The notes: a model not told the origin generated them from the letters alone. 23,769 nt of DNA from CAZDBA01 sp964503615 (GCA_964503615.1 CAZDBA010000073.1:1-23769); one strand, 5' to 3'. Shown: positions 14,076 to 23,331, counted from the stretch's first letter. Numbers and translations are program-made.

Positions 14076-16018
14076 ATGTCCTCGCTCAATCCTCCACAAA
14101 AATCGGCCGTTGATACCAACCGGGGTGCCCTGTTGGTATTGGCAGGTGCGGGGACTGGGAAAACAAGGGTCATTACGTATCGAATCGCGAAATTGATACA
14201 GTCCGGCGTTCGGCCAAGCCGAATCCTTGGCGTCACGTTCACCAACAAAGCCGCCACCGAAATGCAAGAGCGGTTGGGAAAGCTGATCAACTCCAAGGAT
14301 CCAGAGAACCGACCGCTGCTTTCGACGTTCCACTCGCTTTGCGTCCGCATTCTTCGCCGCAATATTACTCATTTAGGCTATCCAGAAAAATTTGGCATCT
14401 ACGGGCGGGGCGACCAGGAATCGTTAGCCCGTAGCACGCTGAAAGATATCAACGTGTCTGACGCGTTACTGGCCCCGAATCAATTGCTGTATTCGATCAG
14501 TCGCTGGAAGTCCAATTCGATTGGACCGGACGAAGCCAGCCTGGAAGCGGACACTGATCGGCAACTGTTGGCCGCGGTCGCCTATCGCAAATACCAAGGC
14601 AAGCTTAAATCGCTGGGCGTCGTCGACTTTGATGACTTGCTCCTGCTGACCGAGCAACTGTTCGCGAACTTCGAGCAAGTACGTCGCGAAGAAGCCGGTC
14701 GCTTTGACCACCTTTTGATCGACGAGTACCAAGACACCAACGGCAGCCAATACCGAATCGTGAAAGCGCTCGCCAAGGACCACGGAAACCTTTGCGTAGT
14801 CGGCGATGACGATCAATCGATTTACGGTTGGCGAGGTGCGCAGGTTGAACACATTTTGGGTTTCAAGAACGATTGGCCGGGCTGTAAAGTTATCGAGCTT
14901 GTTGACAATTATCGCAGTACTGACTCGATCATCCAGATCGCCAACAACCTGATTCGCTTTAACAAGACGCGACATGACAAAGAGCTGTGTGCCGCGCGAC
15001 CTGGTGGACTGCCTCCCAAGATTGTGCAGTATGCGAACGAGACCAAAGAGGCTGCGGAGACGGTCCTGTCAATTCGCAACAAACTGGAGCAGGGCGCCGA
15101 ACCCAGGGACTTTGCAATCCTCTTCCGAACCAAAGAACAACCGCGTGCATTTGAGACGGAGCTGCGCAAGCACAAAGTTCCCTATGTGTTGATCGGTGGA
15201 ATGTCGTTCTTTGATCGAAAAGAAGTCCAGGACATTGTGGCCTATCTACGCTTGCTGGATAAACCGGACGACCTTTCTGTATTGCGAGTTATCAATCGCC
15301 CGCCGCGGGGAATCGGTAAAAAAGCAGCAGATACGATCCTGGAGCATTCTCTGAAAAACAAAACCGATATTTGGCCGATGCTCGCCGGTGGTGATCGTCC
15401 CAAGCTGCCCGACGCCTCGAATCGTGGAATCGATGGCCTGATCGGAGCGGTGAAAAGTGCGCGGGCCACGATGAAGAACAAGTCGCTCGTCGATGCAGCG
15501 CGGCGTTTGATCGAGACGATCGACTACAGACGGGAAATTGACCGTTTGTACGACGATCCCAAAGATCGCCAATCCCGCTGGGCCGGCGTTGAGCAAGTGA
15601 TCAATGCGTTGGGTACCTATGAAAAGGAACGTAAACATCCCAGCATGACTAAATTCCTCGACCGATTGATGCTGGGTGATCAAGACGCAACGGACGAGAA
15701 AGAGAAACAGCTGAAACGAAATGCGATCGTCTTGATGACGTTGCATAGTGCAAAGGGATTGGAGTTTCCCAACGTCTATATGGTCGGTTTGGAAGAAGGA
15801 ATCCTGCCACACCACCGAAGTTTGGGCGAAGAGGGCGAGGGGGTCGAAGAGGAAAGACGACTGTGCTACGTCGGGGTAACGCGAGCGGAAGAAAATCTAA
15901 CGCTCAGTCTTTCGCTCTCCCGAATGAAGTGGGGTAAGCCAAGAGACACGCAACCCAGTCGCTTTCTTTACGAGCTAACGAACAAGGTCGAGCATCCCAA
16001 CTATTTCGCGGCGGTCAA
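14076..16018 (+). CDS. Rep/UvrD/PcrA-family superfamily 1 DNA helicase (3' end missing)
   Basis: The start at 14076 (MSSLNPPQKSAVDT) matches the family N-terminus, and the 22 residues from the upstream ATG at 14010 do not. The visible 647 codons contain all SF1A motifs in order: LAGAGTGKTRVI (I), VTFTNKAATEMQERL (Ia), LLIDEYQDTNGSQY (II), VVGDDDQSIYGWRGA (III), VDNYRSTDSI (IV), LMTLHSAKGLEFPNVYMVGL (V) and ERRLCYVGVTRAEENL (VI). These proteins unwind DNA 3' to 5' in repair and at stalled replication forks. Motif wording (DEYQDTNGSQY, GLEEGILPHHRS) is closest to Rep. Only a short C-terminal part, perhaps 20-40 residues, should be lost in the gap. It is divergent from the TPR-like gene. Confidence 0.95.
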
Positions 16019-16118
16019 NNNNNNNNNNNNNNNNNNNNNNNNNNNNNNNNNNNNNNNNNNNNNNNNNNNNNNNNNNNNNNNNNNNNNNNNNNNNNNNNNN
16101 NNNNNNNNNNNNNNNNNN
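16019..16118. other. Assembly gap (100 N)
   Basis: Exactly 100 N between the helicase 3' end and the stop of the convergent ATP-grasp gene. The flanks share no duplicated sequence, so unlike the first gap this one probably hides real bases of unknown number. Confidence 0.95.
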
Positions 16119-16124
16119 CCGTAA

Positions 16125-17306
16125 TCAAATCCAGCCCATTTTTCGCGCGCTTGCTTCGATCTCCAACGAATGTACTGTTCTGCCTTGAGCGTCTTGCCAG
16201 TTAGGAAAAAAGTCGCCGAACGAATTGATTTCTATGATCGCAGGTTCAAACGAATCCATTTCGAATGCGAGGTCGATCCCGAGCGCGGGAATGTCGAATA
16301 ATTCGGCCGCTTCCAGGCACTCGGCCATTGCGTCCAGCCACGCCCTTCGCGGGATGACTCGGTGTAAAAGTTCGGGGTTCCCTCTCGTTCCCCCAAAATG
16401 CAAATTGGTCATGGCGTGCTTGCTGACTCGAAACACCGAAGCAGCAATTTTGTTGTCGATAACGATTACACGAACGTCGAAATTGTTGCCTTGATAACTA
16501 GCCTTAACAACTGCCCGTTGCGCGGTGGCTTGATTTGCGATCAAATATTCCAGAAGATTGTCTAGATCTCTTCCGCGAAGAAGCTGCGGTTGTTCAGGCT
16601 TTACGAATTGGCCCTTCCGCCTACCCTTCTTGATCTCGAGCAGAGTACTCTCACCCCACAAACCGCCGCTCGCGCGGTAAAGATGCATCATGTTAGCCGC
16701 ACAGGAACCAAAGGCCGATTTGAGGTAAAATTCTCCCCACCTTCTCGCGTCGACTTCATCAAGCAGGTGTTGGGACGATTCTGGGCGAAAAGCGTCGGGG
16801 GTCGCGATTTCTGCATCTTGCAATCGCTTTGAGATGTAATTCTTGTCGAACAGGTCGATTAGATCATTTATGTTCTGGGATTTTTTTATTCCCGTTCGGC
16901 TCTGCAAACTCGCGTCCAGTTGCTTGAGCACCTTTTCAAGCCCATGACAAATAAAACGTGGATCCAGTAACTCAGATTGATTTGGTTTCTTTTTGAACTT
17001 GCCCCACCACGATTGACGGACATTACTTTCTACGTTGCCGTCGTCCGTTCCTGCTTTACCAATTTCAGCCAGTGTTGTTATCAAGCTCAAATCGCGGGCA
17101 GGTGACTCAATTCGCAACAAGCCATCTTCGTTGGTCAGTAAGTTGGATGGGTCCTTCCAGTTGGCAAGTAACTGTGACCATTCGACAAGATTGATTTTAG
17201 GCGTGCAGCCTCGAGCTTCCCAAAATTGCTTGAGATCCCGTTCGTAATGCTCCCAGCGCAGGCTGTTAGAGTCGGCAACGATGATATAGGCAGGATTGAC
17301 GGACAT
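16125..17306 (-). CDS. ATP-grasp family protein (RimK-like; resembles STM4014 family)
   Basis: The 393-residue product shows the ATP-grasp core in its second half: EFYLKSAFGSCA with Lys196 as likely nucleotide-binding lysine, FDVRVIVIDNKIAASVFRVS (277-295), ALGIDLAFEM (341-350) with Asp345, and IIEINSFGDFFPNW (357-370) with Glu359 and Asn361, where metal-binding Glu/Asn are expected. Such enzymes ligate an acid to an amine or thiol via acyl phosphate. The N-terminal half has LLRIESPARD near 63-72 and DPRFICHGLEKVL near 115-127, which recall STM4014-family proteins from memory. Substrate unknown. It starts 20 bp after the WGR-LRR gene, so they are likely one operon. The stop TGA is intact, 6 bp from the assembly gap. 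Confidence 0.75.
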   Translation of the reverse strand: MSVNPAYIIVADSNSLRWEHYERDLKQFWEARGCTPKINLVEWSQLLANWKDPSNLLTNEDGLLRIESPARDLSLITTLAEIGKAGTDDGNVESNVRQSWWGKFKKKPNQSELLDPRFICHGLEKVLKQLDASLQSRTGIKKSQNINDLIDLFDKNYISKRLQDAEIATPDAFRPESSQHLLDEVDARRWGEFYLKSAFGSCAANMMHLYRASGGLWGESTLLEIKKGRRKGQFVKPEQPQLLRGRDLDNLLEYLIANQATAQRAVVKASYQGNNFDVRVIVIDNKIAASVFRVSKHAMTNLHFGGTRGNPELLHRVIPRRAWLDAMAECLEAAELFDIPALGIDLAFEMDSFEPAIIEINSFGDFFPNWQDAQGRTVHSLEIEASARKMGWI

Positions 17307-17326
17307 GATAGGTGCTTGCGAATTCG

Positions 17327-18784
17327 CTATTCGTAGTCGCCTTGATAAAGATGCTCACCTTCTTCGTAAGAACTAATTGCATATTGCTGTTGGGCGACCA
17401 AGCGAGGAAAAGCTGCAGTCAGCGTTTCAACTCCTTCTTCGGTCATATAGTTGTAAGACAGATCAAGCGTTTTGAGATTTCCTAGATCGGCAGCTGCCAA
17501 CAAATTGGCTGACTCATCTTTAAGTCCACTGTGCGCTATTTTGATCGTTTCTAACTGGCCTAAAAGCGACGACTTTACGAGCGATTCGATTGCAGGATCC
17601 TCTAACGAAGTACACGTGAGATCTATTTCCTTCAGGCTTGTGAGGTTTTTAGATTTGCAGAGTGATGCGAAATCGTCGTTACCGATGTAGGCCTCATCTT
17701 CCCCGTATTCCATTGCATGCGGGTGAAAGCAAATGCTTTCCAGTTTTGCAAAAGCCTTATTGCCTGCAAGTGCCTTGAAGTCGAAATTATGGCAGTGTTT
17801 TACGGACAATGATCTTAGTTCAGGTAGCTTGGATTTGAACAACTTGGTTGTGTCGATTTCGTGGCAATGTAAACCCAGAACTTCCAGTCGAGGTGTTTGC
17901 TTTAAAAGGCGTTCGATGCCTTCACATCGAATGTGGCATGACATTTGGTCGTCTTCTGAGATTTCCAGGTATCGCAAGTTCTCAAGCTTGATACCTAGCA
18001 ACGCCTCGAATCCCGGTGATCCATCCTCGTCAAATTCTTCATCTTGGTACTCTTCATAATCTTCGAAGTCATAACCGTTTGACGTATCGCGAATAACCAG
18101 CCTTCGCAACCCTTTAGCCGAAGATGATTTTTTAAGAAGCTTAGCGAATTTCGGGAGCAAGTAACTGATCGTCAACGAGTCCAGAAACCCTCGAGCGAAT
18201 GCCCAGTTATAGATTTTTGAATCTCCGTATCTCCCAAATTCTTCTGGCGCTTTCTGGTTAATCAAATCATCGGCGAGATCTCCCAACCATTCGGCTTGAT
18301 TCGCCTTGAGCAGTTTCTTCTCAAGCGCTTTCAGTTTTTTTCGTTCGGCAGCTGAGGTCGCCTCATCCTCGAGTGCGCATTGGGTGCGAATGAACTCGCC
18401 GCGCGGATCGCCTTGTTCTTCGAGGTAGTCCGCAAAAACAAGGTAGTTATCCAGATTGTCCGGGGCTTTTGAAATCGCTTCCAAAAACGGCGCGTGTTCC
18501 TTGTTCTTTTCTTTTACTTTTGCCACTGCCGCAGAGCGGGAAGTGGATTGGTCCGATATTTCTTTGTAGCCCTTGCCTACTTTCGCTTTGACCAATTTCT
18601 CGTAAGAGGCGACCGCTTTTTCCGCATCGGCGAACTCTTTGGTTTTCGTTTGGCCATCGGTTCCAACTCGGCCGTAGCGAACCGTATGCGACGCGCCGTC
18701 TAGTTGAATCTCCCAGAACTTGTCCGATTTAGCATCGTTGTATTCGAACATGCGAGGTTGGTCATAATTGTTCTTATCCGCCAT
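17327..18784 (-). CDS. WGR domain / TIGR02996 / leucine-rich-repeat protein
   Basis: The 485-residue protein starts at 18784 (MADKNNYDQPRMFEYN), preferred over an ATG 36 bp upstream because AAGGTAG precedes it and the WGR domain begins at once. Residues 8-75 are a WGR domain (KFWEIQLDGASHTVRYGRVGT), a fold that in PARPs and MolR contacts nucleic acid or protein. Residues 98-138 are a TIGR02996 segment (NYLVFADYLEEQGDPRGEFI), typical of planctomycete and myxobacterial repeat proteins. From about 200 to 460 there are leucine-rich repeats (LEVLGLHCHEID, LRSLSVKHCHNFD, LKTLDLSYNYMTEEGV), ending in an acidic Tyr-rich tail. It is cytoplasmic by absence of a signal. It probably serves as a binding platform; the ATP-grasp gene follows by 20 bp. 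Confidence 0.85.
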   Translation of the reverse strand: MADKNNYDQPRMFEYNDAKSDKFWEIQLDGASHTVRYGRVGTDGQTKTKEFADAEKAVASYEKLVKAKVGKGYKEISDQSTSRSAAVAKVKEKNKEHAPFLEAISKAPDNLDNYLVFADYLEEQGDPRGEFIRTQCALEDEATSAAERKKLKALEKKLLKANQAEWLGDLADDLINQKAPEEFGRYGDSKIYNWAFARGFLDSLTISYLLPKFAKLLKKSSSAKGLRRLVIRDTSNGYDFEDYEEYQDEEFDEDGSPGFEALLGIKLENLRYLEISEDDQMSCHIRCEGIERLLKQTPRLEVLGLHCHEIDTTKLFKSKLPELRSLSVKHCHNFDFKALAGNKAFAKLESICFHPHAMEYGEDEAYIGNDDFASLCKSKNLTSLKEIDLTCTSLEDPAIESLVKSSLLGQLETIKIAHSGLKDESANLLAAADLGNLKTLDLSYNYMTEEGVETLTAAFPRLVAQQQYAISSYEEGEHLYQGDYE

Positions 18785-18894
18785 TTTACTACCTTGGTCA
18801 ACGATGATGAAAATGTGCAATCCACAAACTGATTTAGGATCGCTGCTGAATTATAAACTCAATAACCGCCCATTGGGGAAGGGCAGGGCACTGA

Positions 18895-19602
18895 CTATCT
18901 TTCGACACCCTGAAATAAAGCGGAGCCGATTCTGACCATCGTCGCGCCAGCCGCAATGGCGATTTCGAAGTCGCCCGTCATACCCATCGACAACTCTTTT
19001 AGATTGACATTGCTTCCCTCGAATTGGGGAGAAAGCGATTCTTGCAGCTTGCGCAGGTTTTCGAATTCTCGTTTGCAATCGTCGGGCGTACCATCAAATC
19101 GGGACATGCCCATCATTCCGTCGGCATGCAGCCATTTGGATTCTGCAATTCGGTCGATCGCAGCGCTGATTTCGGTTTCGGTGAATCCGTGCTTTGCTTC
19201 TTCGCCAGAGATGTTGATTTCTAAAAGTAGATGGACCGGTTTTGAAAGCTTGCTTGCTGAGGTTTCTAGCGCTTCGATCAACCGTAAACTGTCCACCGAA
19301 TGAATCAAGGCGACATGGGGCAAAACAAATTTAATCTTGTTTCGTTGTAAGTGCCCGATCAAGTGCCACTGCACATCTAGATCAGAAAGCTTTTCATTCT
19401 TCTCTTTAAAAACTTGCGGGCGATTCTCGCCTACCGCTTTGCATCCGGCAGCGATCAAGTCACGTGTCGTTTCAGCATCGACGTACTTGGTCACGCCAAT
19501 CAATTGAACTTCTGACGCCGAACGGCCCGCCTTTTGAGCCGCTGCTGCAATGCGCTGATTCGTTTCGTCCAAATTGGCTTTGAGCCGTTGTATTCGTTCC
19601 AC
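18895..19602 (-). CDS. YggS family pyridoxal-phosphate-binding protein (PLPBP)
   Basis: The 235-residue protein has the full length of the family. Lys39 in LIGVTKYVDAETTRDLI is the PLP-binding lysine. Further family blocks are AVGENRPQVFKEK, VQWHLIGHLQRNKIKF, LIHSVDSLRLIEAL, LLEINISGEEAKHGF and the phosphate-binding LSMGMTGDFEIAIAAGATMVRIG. The family is cytoplasmic, has no known enzymatic reaction, and maintains PLP and amino-acid homeostasis. It lies on the minus strand with about 110 bp to the WGR-LRR gene below and 58 bp to the unknown gene above, so partial co-transcription is possible. Usual yggS neighbours (proC, cell division genes) are absent. Confidence 0.95.
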   Translation of the reverse strand: MERIQRLKANLDETNQRIAAAAQKAGRSASEVQLIGVTKYVDAETTRDLIAAGCKAVGENRPQVFKEKNEKLSDLDVQWHLIGHLQRNKIKFVLPHVALIHSVDSLRLIEALETSASKLSKPVHLLLEINISGEEAKHGFTETEISAAIDRIAESKWLHADGMMGMSRFDGTPDDCKREFENLRKLQESLSPQFEGSNVNLKELSMGMTGDFEIAIAAGATMVRIGSALFQGVER

Positions 19603-19660
19603 GCTTTTTCCAAAATCTTGTTAACTGCTTCCGGGCAATGAGAGAAGGTCCGTTTGGCTC

Positions 19661-21421
19661 CTACTCGATTTGCAACAACTCGTCCGCTTCGGTATCGCCA
19701 TCTGTCCGAGCGAGAAAAAATTCGCAGATTTGATTTTCACCCATGAACGTCCGATTCCCAGAACCGTTCAGGCTACGGTAAACCAGCCATTGCTCTTTGC
19801 CAATTTGGATCCTGAACGCGACGGCGTCCTCATTTTTCAAAGTCTCCCGCTCTTCTGCAACCGTTAGATGCCGCCAGGTTCGAGGCCGCTTGCTGCGTGC
19901 GGGGCTCAAGTCGATAAACAATGGAGCGTAAATCGCGCGACCGCGGCAACTTTGTTTTAAAACCAGATCACCTTCGTCGAAGCCCAGCGAACCACCCATT
20001 CCATCCGCTTTCCACTCTCCCAATGCCAATGGCAACGCCAAAGCCCGGATTTGATCGTCCTTGAGATAGACTTCTCGCGTTTCTGTTTCAGGCAAAACCG
20101 AAATGCCATTGGAAAGCGGTAATCGCATTTCAAATTCAACTTCACCCGAGTCGGCAAAGCGAACGGCATCTGCGATGATTGCAAAACGATCTTCGCGACA
20201 CAGCAAAATCTGCCGCTCGAGTTTCGCTCCCTGTTCCAATTGGAATTCAAACTCGACGTACTCCACGCCATCATCACAATGCCAACAGCAAATTTCATGT
20301 TCTTGATGGAAGTAACCTAACGGCTTTCCATTGAAACAAACTTTCGATTCGGAAAGTCCTCGAATCAACGAAGTTTGAACAGCGATCTCAAGCTCCAATC
20401 TCGATTGATGGGCCGTGATCGCAATGCGAGGACTGGAATCCCCCCAACCACTTTGAAAGACACCGCTGCTGGCCCATTCGGAGAACCCGCTTTCGTCAAA
20501 CAAAGTCAAATTGATATCGTCTTTTTTCTTTGATTCCCGGTTGGGGTCACGAAGTCGCAATAGTTTTTTGTCCGCACGATCGAGGCTGAGGTTGGTCATC
20601 GCCTCTTGAAATTTTATCGATGCTACACACTGGTCTGCGGGGCCCAGCAATTGACGTCCGTCCGGGCCCATGGTTCGAACGAACTGACGACAAACCCATT
20701 CCAGTTGTCGCCGACACTCTTCGCCGACCGAAATCTCCAAGTGTTCTAAAAGCAAAAACGTCCGAGCCCAAGACGCGGTAAGTTGCCAGAACTGTTGAAA
20801 GTACGACGATTCGATCCAGCCATCGCCGTCGGTCGTGGCGTTGAGTAAAGACTCAAAGCGCTGCGTGATTTCAATCGCAACATTCTGAAACCGGGTTTGC
20901 GATATATCTGAAAAACATTGTGACAAAATCACAAGCGGATATTCTATCGCGCTTAGCTGTAGAGCCAGCAACTCCGGTCCCGTGTTTGGGATCGATAGAG
21001 CTGTCGGCGGCCCATCGTGTTGGAGGTCGCGTAAAGCCGTATTGACGATCTCGGAACAATTCGAATCATCAGCAAAATGGTTGATGTGATAGGCGAGGCA
21101 AAGCCCCTCCAACGCGCTTGCCAATGAGACCTGCTGACCTTGAGTTTCGTTTGAAAATTGTTTGGCTAGATCAGCGAACGATCCGATCGAATTGGCGGTG
21201 TCGGCCGAGGTTTCACAATTTGCAAGATCTGTACACGACAGCAGGCGATCGCAGACTTGGTTGACTGCTGCCACAATGACGGCAGGCTGCCCCCAAGTCA
21301 GATGGAGTTCCGACTTGCACCAGGCTGCTCCCAATCGTTGCTTGGTAGAACGCTTTAGCGCTGTTTGAATCATTTCCCAGGACGAATTTTCATTGAGTTC
21401 TGTAAGTGGGGGAACGTTCAT
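19661..21421 (-). CDS. Large protein of unknown function
   Basis: I do not recognise this 586-residue protein. No signal peptide or transmembrane helix is seen. Residues 1-290 look alpha-helical with many Leu/Ala/Gln and repeated short helices (ELLALQLSAIEYPLVILSQ). Residues about 305-560 look beta-rich: RIAITAHQSRLELEIAVQ, EICCWHCDDGVEYVEFEFQL, LERQILLCREDRFAIIADAV, DSGEVEFEMRLPLSNGISVL. A helical half followed by a beta-sandwich half is the layout of heparinase II/III-like polysaccharide lyases and some glycosidases, and the line about the recorded "DRFAIIADAV" is reminiscent of that group, but no catalytic Tyr/His motif can be pointed to. Its start is 161 bp from the divergent YdjY-like gene. 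Confidence 0.6.
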   Translation of the reverse strand: MNVPPLTELNENSSWEMIQTALKRSTKQRLGAAWCKSELHLTWGQPAVIVAAVNQVCDRLLSCTDLANCETSADTANSIGSFADLAKQFSNETQGQQVSLASALEGLCLAYHINHFADDSNCSEIVNTALRDLQHDGPPTALSIPNTGPELLALQLSAIEYPLVILSQCFSDISQTRFQNVAIEITQRFESLLNATTDGDGWIESSYFQQFWQLTASWARTFLLLEHLEISVGEECRRQLEWVCRQFVRTMGPDGRQLLGPADQCVASIKFQEAMTNLSLDRADKKLLRLRDPNRESKKKDDINLTLFDESGFSEWASSGVFQSGWGDSSPRIAITAHQSRLELEIAVQTSLIRGLSESKVCFNGKPLGYFHQEHEICCWHCDDGVEYVEFEFQLEQGAKLERQILLCREDRFAIIADAVRFADSGEVEFEMRLPLSNGISVLPETETREVYLKDDQIRALALPLALGEWKADGMGGSLGFDEGDLVLKQSCRGRAIYAPLFIDLSPARSKRPRTWRHLTVAEERETLKNEDAVAFRIQIGKEQWLVYRSLNGSGNRTFMGENQICEFFLARTDGDTEADELLQIE

Positions 21422-21582
21422 GGCTGGATAAACAGAAATCGGTTAGAATTCAATCGGCCCATATCATACCAATGCTTTTTTATTTTTCACCCCGCTTTGA
21501 GTTTCGGGGGTATTATTTGAAGTGTTGTTTTGGGATGAGCAAAACAATATCGTTGGAGCGGGCAAAGTCTCTGGAGCAAAAG
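21422..21582. promoter_or_regulatory. Divergent promoter region with a CCCCG/CGGGG hairpin
   Basis: This spacer must hold promoters for the minus-strand unknown gene and the plus-strand YdjY-like gene. It is AT-rich at 21474-21488, and CCCCG (21490-21494) can pair with CGGGG (21505-21509) over a 10-nt loop. GGAG at 21572-21575 is a well-spaced ribosome-binding site for the ATG at 21583. No promoter boxes are assigned. Confidence 0.4.
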
Positions 21583-23115
21583 ATGAATAAAAACCTCACC
21601 AAGTCGATCCTTACTGTGACTTTCGCTTGTTTCGTAGCCGTTTTGGCAATCCCAAACGGTCAAGCTTATGGTTGGCAAGTGGAAGAACAATCGCAAGAAG
21701 GTTCAGAGAAGGCACAAGTTCCGCAAGAAGGCGAGAAGGGTGACCAGTCAGAGCTTTCAGAAAGTGAAAAAATCGCTGCCCAAACCAAGGCTCTTGTCGA
21801 AAAACTGAAAGCTGAACGTGCCGAGCGTGCGAAGGCTGTCGAAGCAGAAGGCGAACAGGAGGTAGAAGTCGAGCCGATCGTCTTTGAACCGAGCATCGAA
21901 TTACCTGAAGGCGTGAAGCAGGTGTTTCCGACTTCTGAGTTGTGGTTGGACAAGGCAAACAATCAGGTGATCGTCGGCGGCAAGATTTGCATCAAAGAGG
22001 GGCCACTGGAAATGTTTGCTTGCCCACGGAATACCAAAGAGCACGAGTCGGTCGTTTCAGTCAATGCAACATCGTTTCAGGTTCACGCCACTTTTCTCGC
22101 GATGGGTTGTAACCCAGGCGAACCAGTTACTTGGGACCCGGAATATAAACCAGCCAGCGGCCCGCGAATCGACATGGACGTTGCCTGGAAAGAAGGAGAT
22201 GAAATTAAGCGAATTCCGGTCCAGCAGATGATTCGAAACTTCAGGACCAAGCGAGCAATGGAGACCCATTTCGTGTTTGGCGGCAGCCAGTTCTATGTCC
22301 ATCAAAACGGACGAAAAGAGTACTACGGCGATTCGGGTGAGATGGTCTGCCTTTCCAATTTTTCAACTGCAACGATGGATATTCCGATCCAAAGCGTAAA
22401 CGACGATAACGCCCTTTTGTTCGAAGCGTTCACCGAGAACATTCCGGCTGTTAACACCCAAGTCTATATCTTCTTCCGCCCCCAAATCGAAGAAGCAGAA
22501 GAAGCAGAAGAAGCAGAAGAAAACACGGAAGACAAAGCGGAACCAAAACCTGATGTAGAGAAAGAAGCAGAAGCGGGTGCATTGAAAGAAGCAATACAAG
22601 AATTGGAGCAAGCCGCTTTGGACGCGGAAATCCCAGCCCCACAACTTGAGCTTGTCGTACCAGATGGTTGGACAAAGGGTGAGTTGCGACCGCTCCCAGA
22701 GGCGGACCACGGATTTACCGTGCCTTACGGTCACGAATCTGGTTTATCGTTAACGCTGTATCAGTTTACACGCGGTCATGACGTGATCCCAAATGACGTG
22801 AATTCCGAATTGGTTGTTCAAGAAATGCAGAGCGCGAAATCTGGAATTGCGCAGTTAGTGGATTTAGGCATTTGGCAAAATGCAAAAGAAAGAAAATCTG
22901 AAGTCGTTCGACTTGGTGACTCACAGCAAAACGCACTTTGGTGCCAATATGATCTCACGGTTGACGGGAAGACCGTTGCCTCCGACATCTACGTTTGGTC
23001 AAAATCGAACACTCTTTTCAAAATCCGTTGTACGTCACAAAGTGAAGATGCCCCAAACACCCAAAAGATCATTCACTCTTTGCTCACAGCGTTCGGTAAT
23101 TCGAACGAGCAATAA
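21583..23115 (+). CDS. Secreted YdjY-like domain protein with Glu-rich linker
   Basis: The ATG at 21583 is chosen over an upstream in-frame start at 21406 because it opens a Sec signal peptide (MNKNLTKSILTVTFACFVAV..., cleavage probably after AYG or AYGW) and has GGAG before it. The mature part of the 510-residue product has a charged helical stretch, then a YdjY-like domain (VIVGGKICIKEGPLEMFACP, HESVVSVNATSFQVHATFLAMGC). A Glu/Ala linker follows, with EEA three times encoded by three 9-bp units at 22489-22515. The last 160 residues form another domain (LELVVPDGWTKGELRPLPEA... DIYVWSKSNTLFKIRC) that I do not recognise. E. coli YdjY is itself uncharacterised. The protein is probably periplasmic; its role is unknown. 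Confidence 0.75.
   Translation: MNKNLTKSILTVTFACFVAVLAIPNGQAYGWQVEEQSQEGSEKAQVPQEGEKGDQSELSESEKIAAQTKALVEKLKAERAERAKAVEAEGEQEVEVEPIVFEPSIELPEGVKQVFPTSELWLDKANNQVIVGGKICIKEGPLEMFACPRNTKEHESVVSVNATSFQVHATFLAMGCNPGEPVTWDPEYKPASGPRIDMDVAWKEGDEIKRIPVQQMIRNFRTKRAMETHFVFGGSQFYVHQNGRKEYYGDSGEMVCLSNFSTATMDIPIQSVNDDNALLFEAFTENIPAVNTQVYIFFRPQIEEAEEAEEAEENTEDKAEPKPDVEKEAEAGALKEAIQELEQAALDAEIPAPQLELVVPDGWTKGELRPLPEADHGFTVPYGHESGLSLTLYQFTRGHDVIPNDVNSELVVQEMQSAKSGIAQLVDLGIWQNAKERKSEVVRLGDSQQNALWCQYDLTVDGKTVASDIYVWSKSNTLFKIRCTSQSEDAPNTQKIIHSLLTAFGNSNEQ
22489..22515 (+). repeat. 9-bp tandem repeat (GAAGAAGCA x3)
   Basis: Three perfect in-frame copies of GAAGAAGCA encode EEAEEAEEA in the linker of the YdjY-like protein; slippage would change linker length without a frameshift. 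Confidence 0.95.
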
Positions 23116-23146
23116 ATTGGCAATTAGTTTTGCTCATGGTTTTTGG

Positions 23147-23198
23147 ACCACAGATAAACGCAGATAGCATGATCGTTTCATTTGTGTTTATCTGCGGT
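23147..23198 (+). repeat. CACAGATAAACGCAGAT inverted repeat / likely terminator
   Basis: The arms at 23147-23165 and 23180-23198 are 19 bp each with a 14-nt loop. In RNA they pair with two G-U wobbles and a single A-C mismatch. The unit lies 31 bp after the YdjY-like stop, so it may end or protect that transcript. ACCACAGATAAACGCAGAT-like strings are, from memory, dispersed repeats in planctomycetes and other environmental phyla. Confidence 0.65.
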
Positions 23199-23331
23199 TT
23201 CTCAACTTGCCACGTTGCTATTCTATGGAATAGGGGAACACGGTCATGTTGCTGTTCGGATTGTGGTTGATTTGCATCCCAAATGACTGATCCCGTAGTT
23301 GATGGTTCGATCTTCGCAATAGATATGGGGC

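Noticed and set aside
14037..15815. Several minus-strand open frames of 100-190 residues opposite the helicase
   Set aside because: They mirror a highly conserved helicase coding sequence; their length follows from the codon use of the sense strand.
21406..21582. 59 extra N-terminal residues on the YdjY-like protein
   Set aside because: It would overlap the start of the divergent gene, while the ATG at 21583 has GGAG at good spacing and begins a Sec signal peptide.
23301..23320. GGTTCGATC resembling a tRNA T-arm
   Set aside because: No matching acceptor, D or anticodon stems are found around it.
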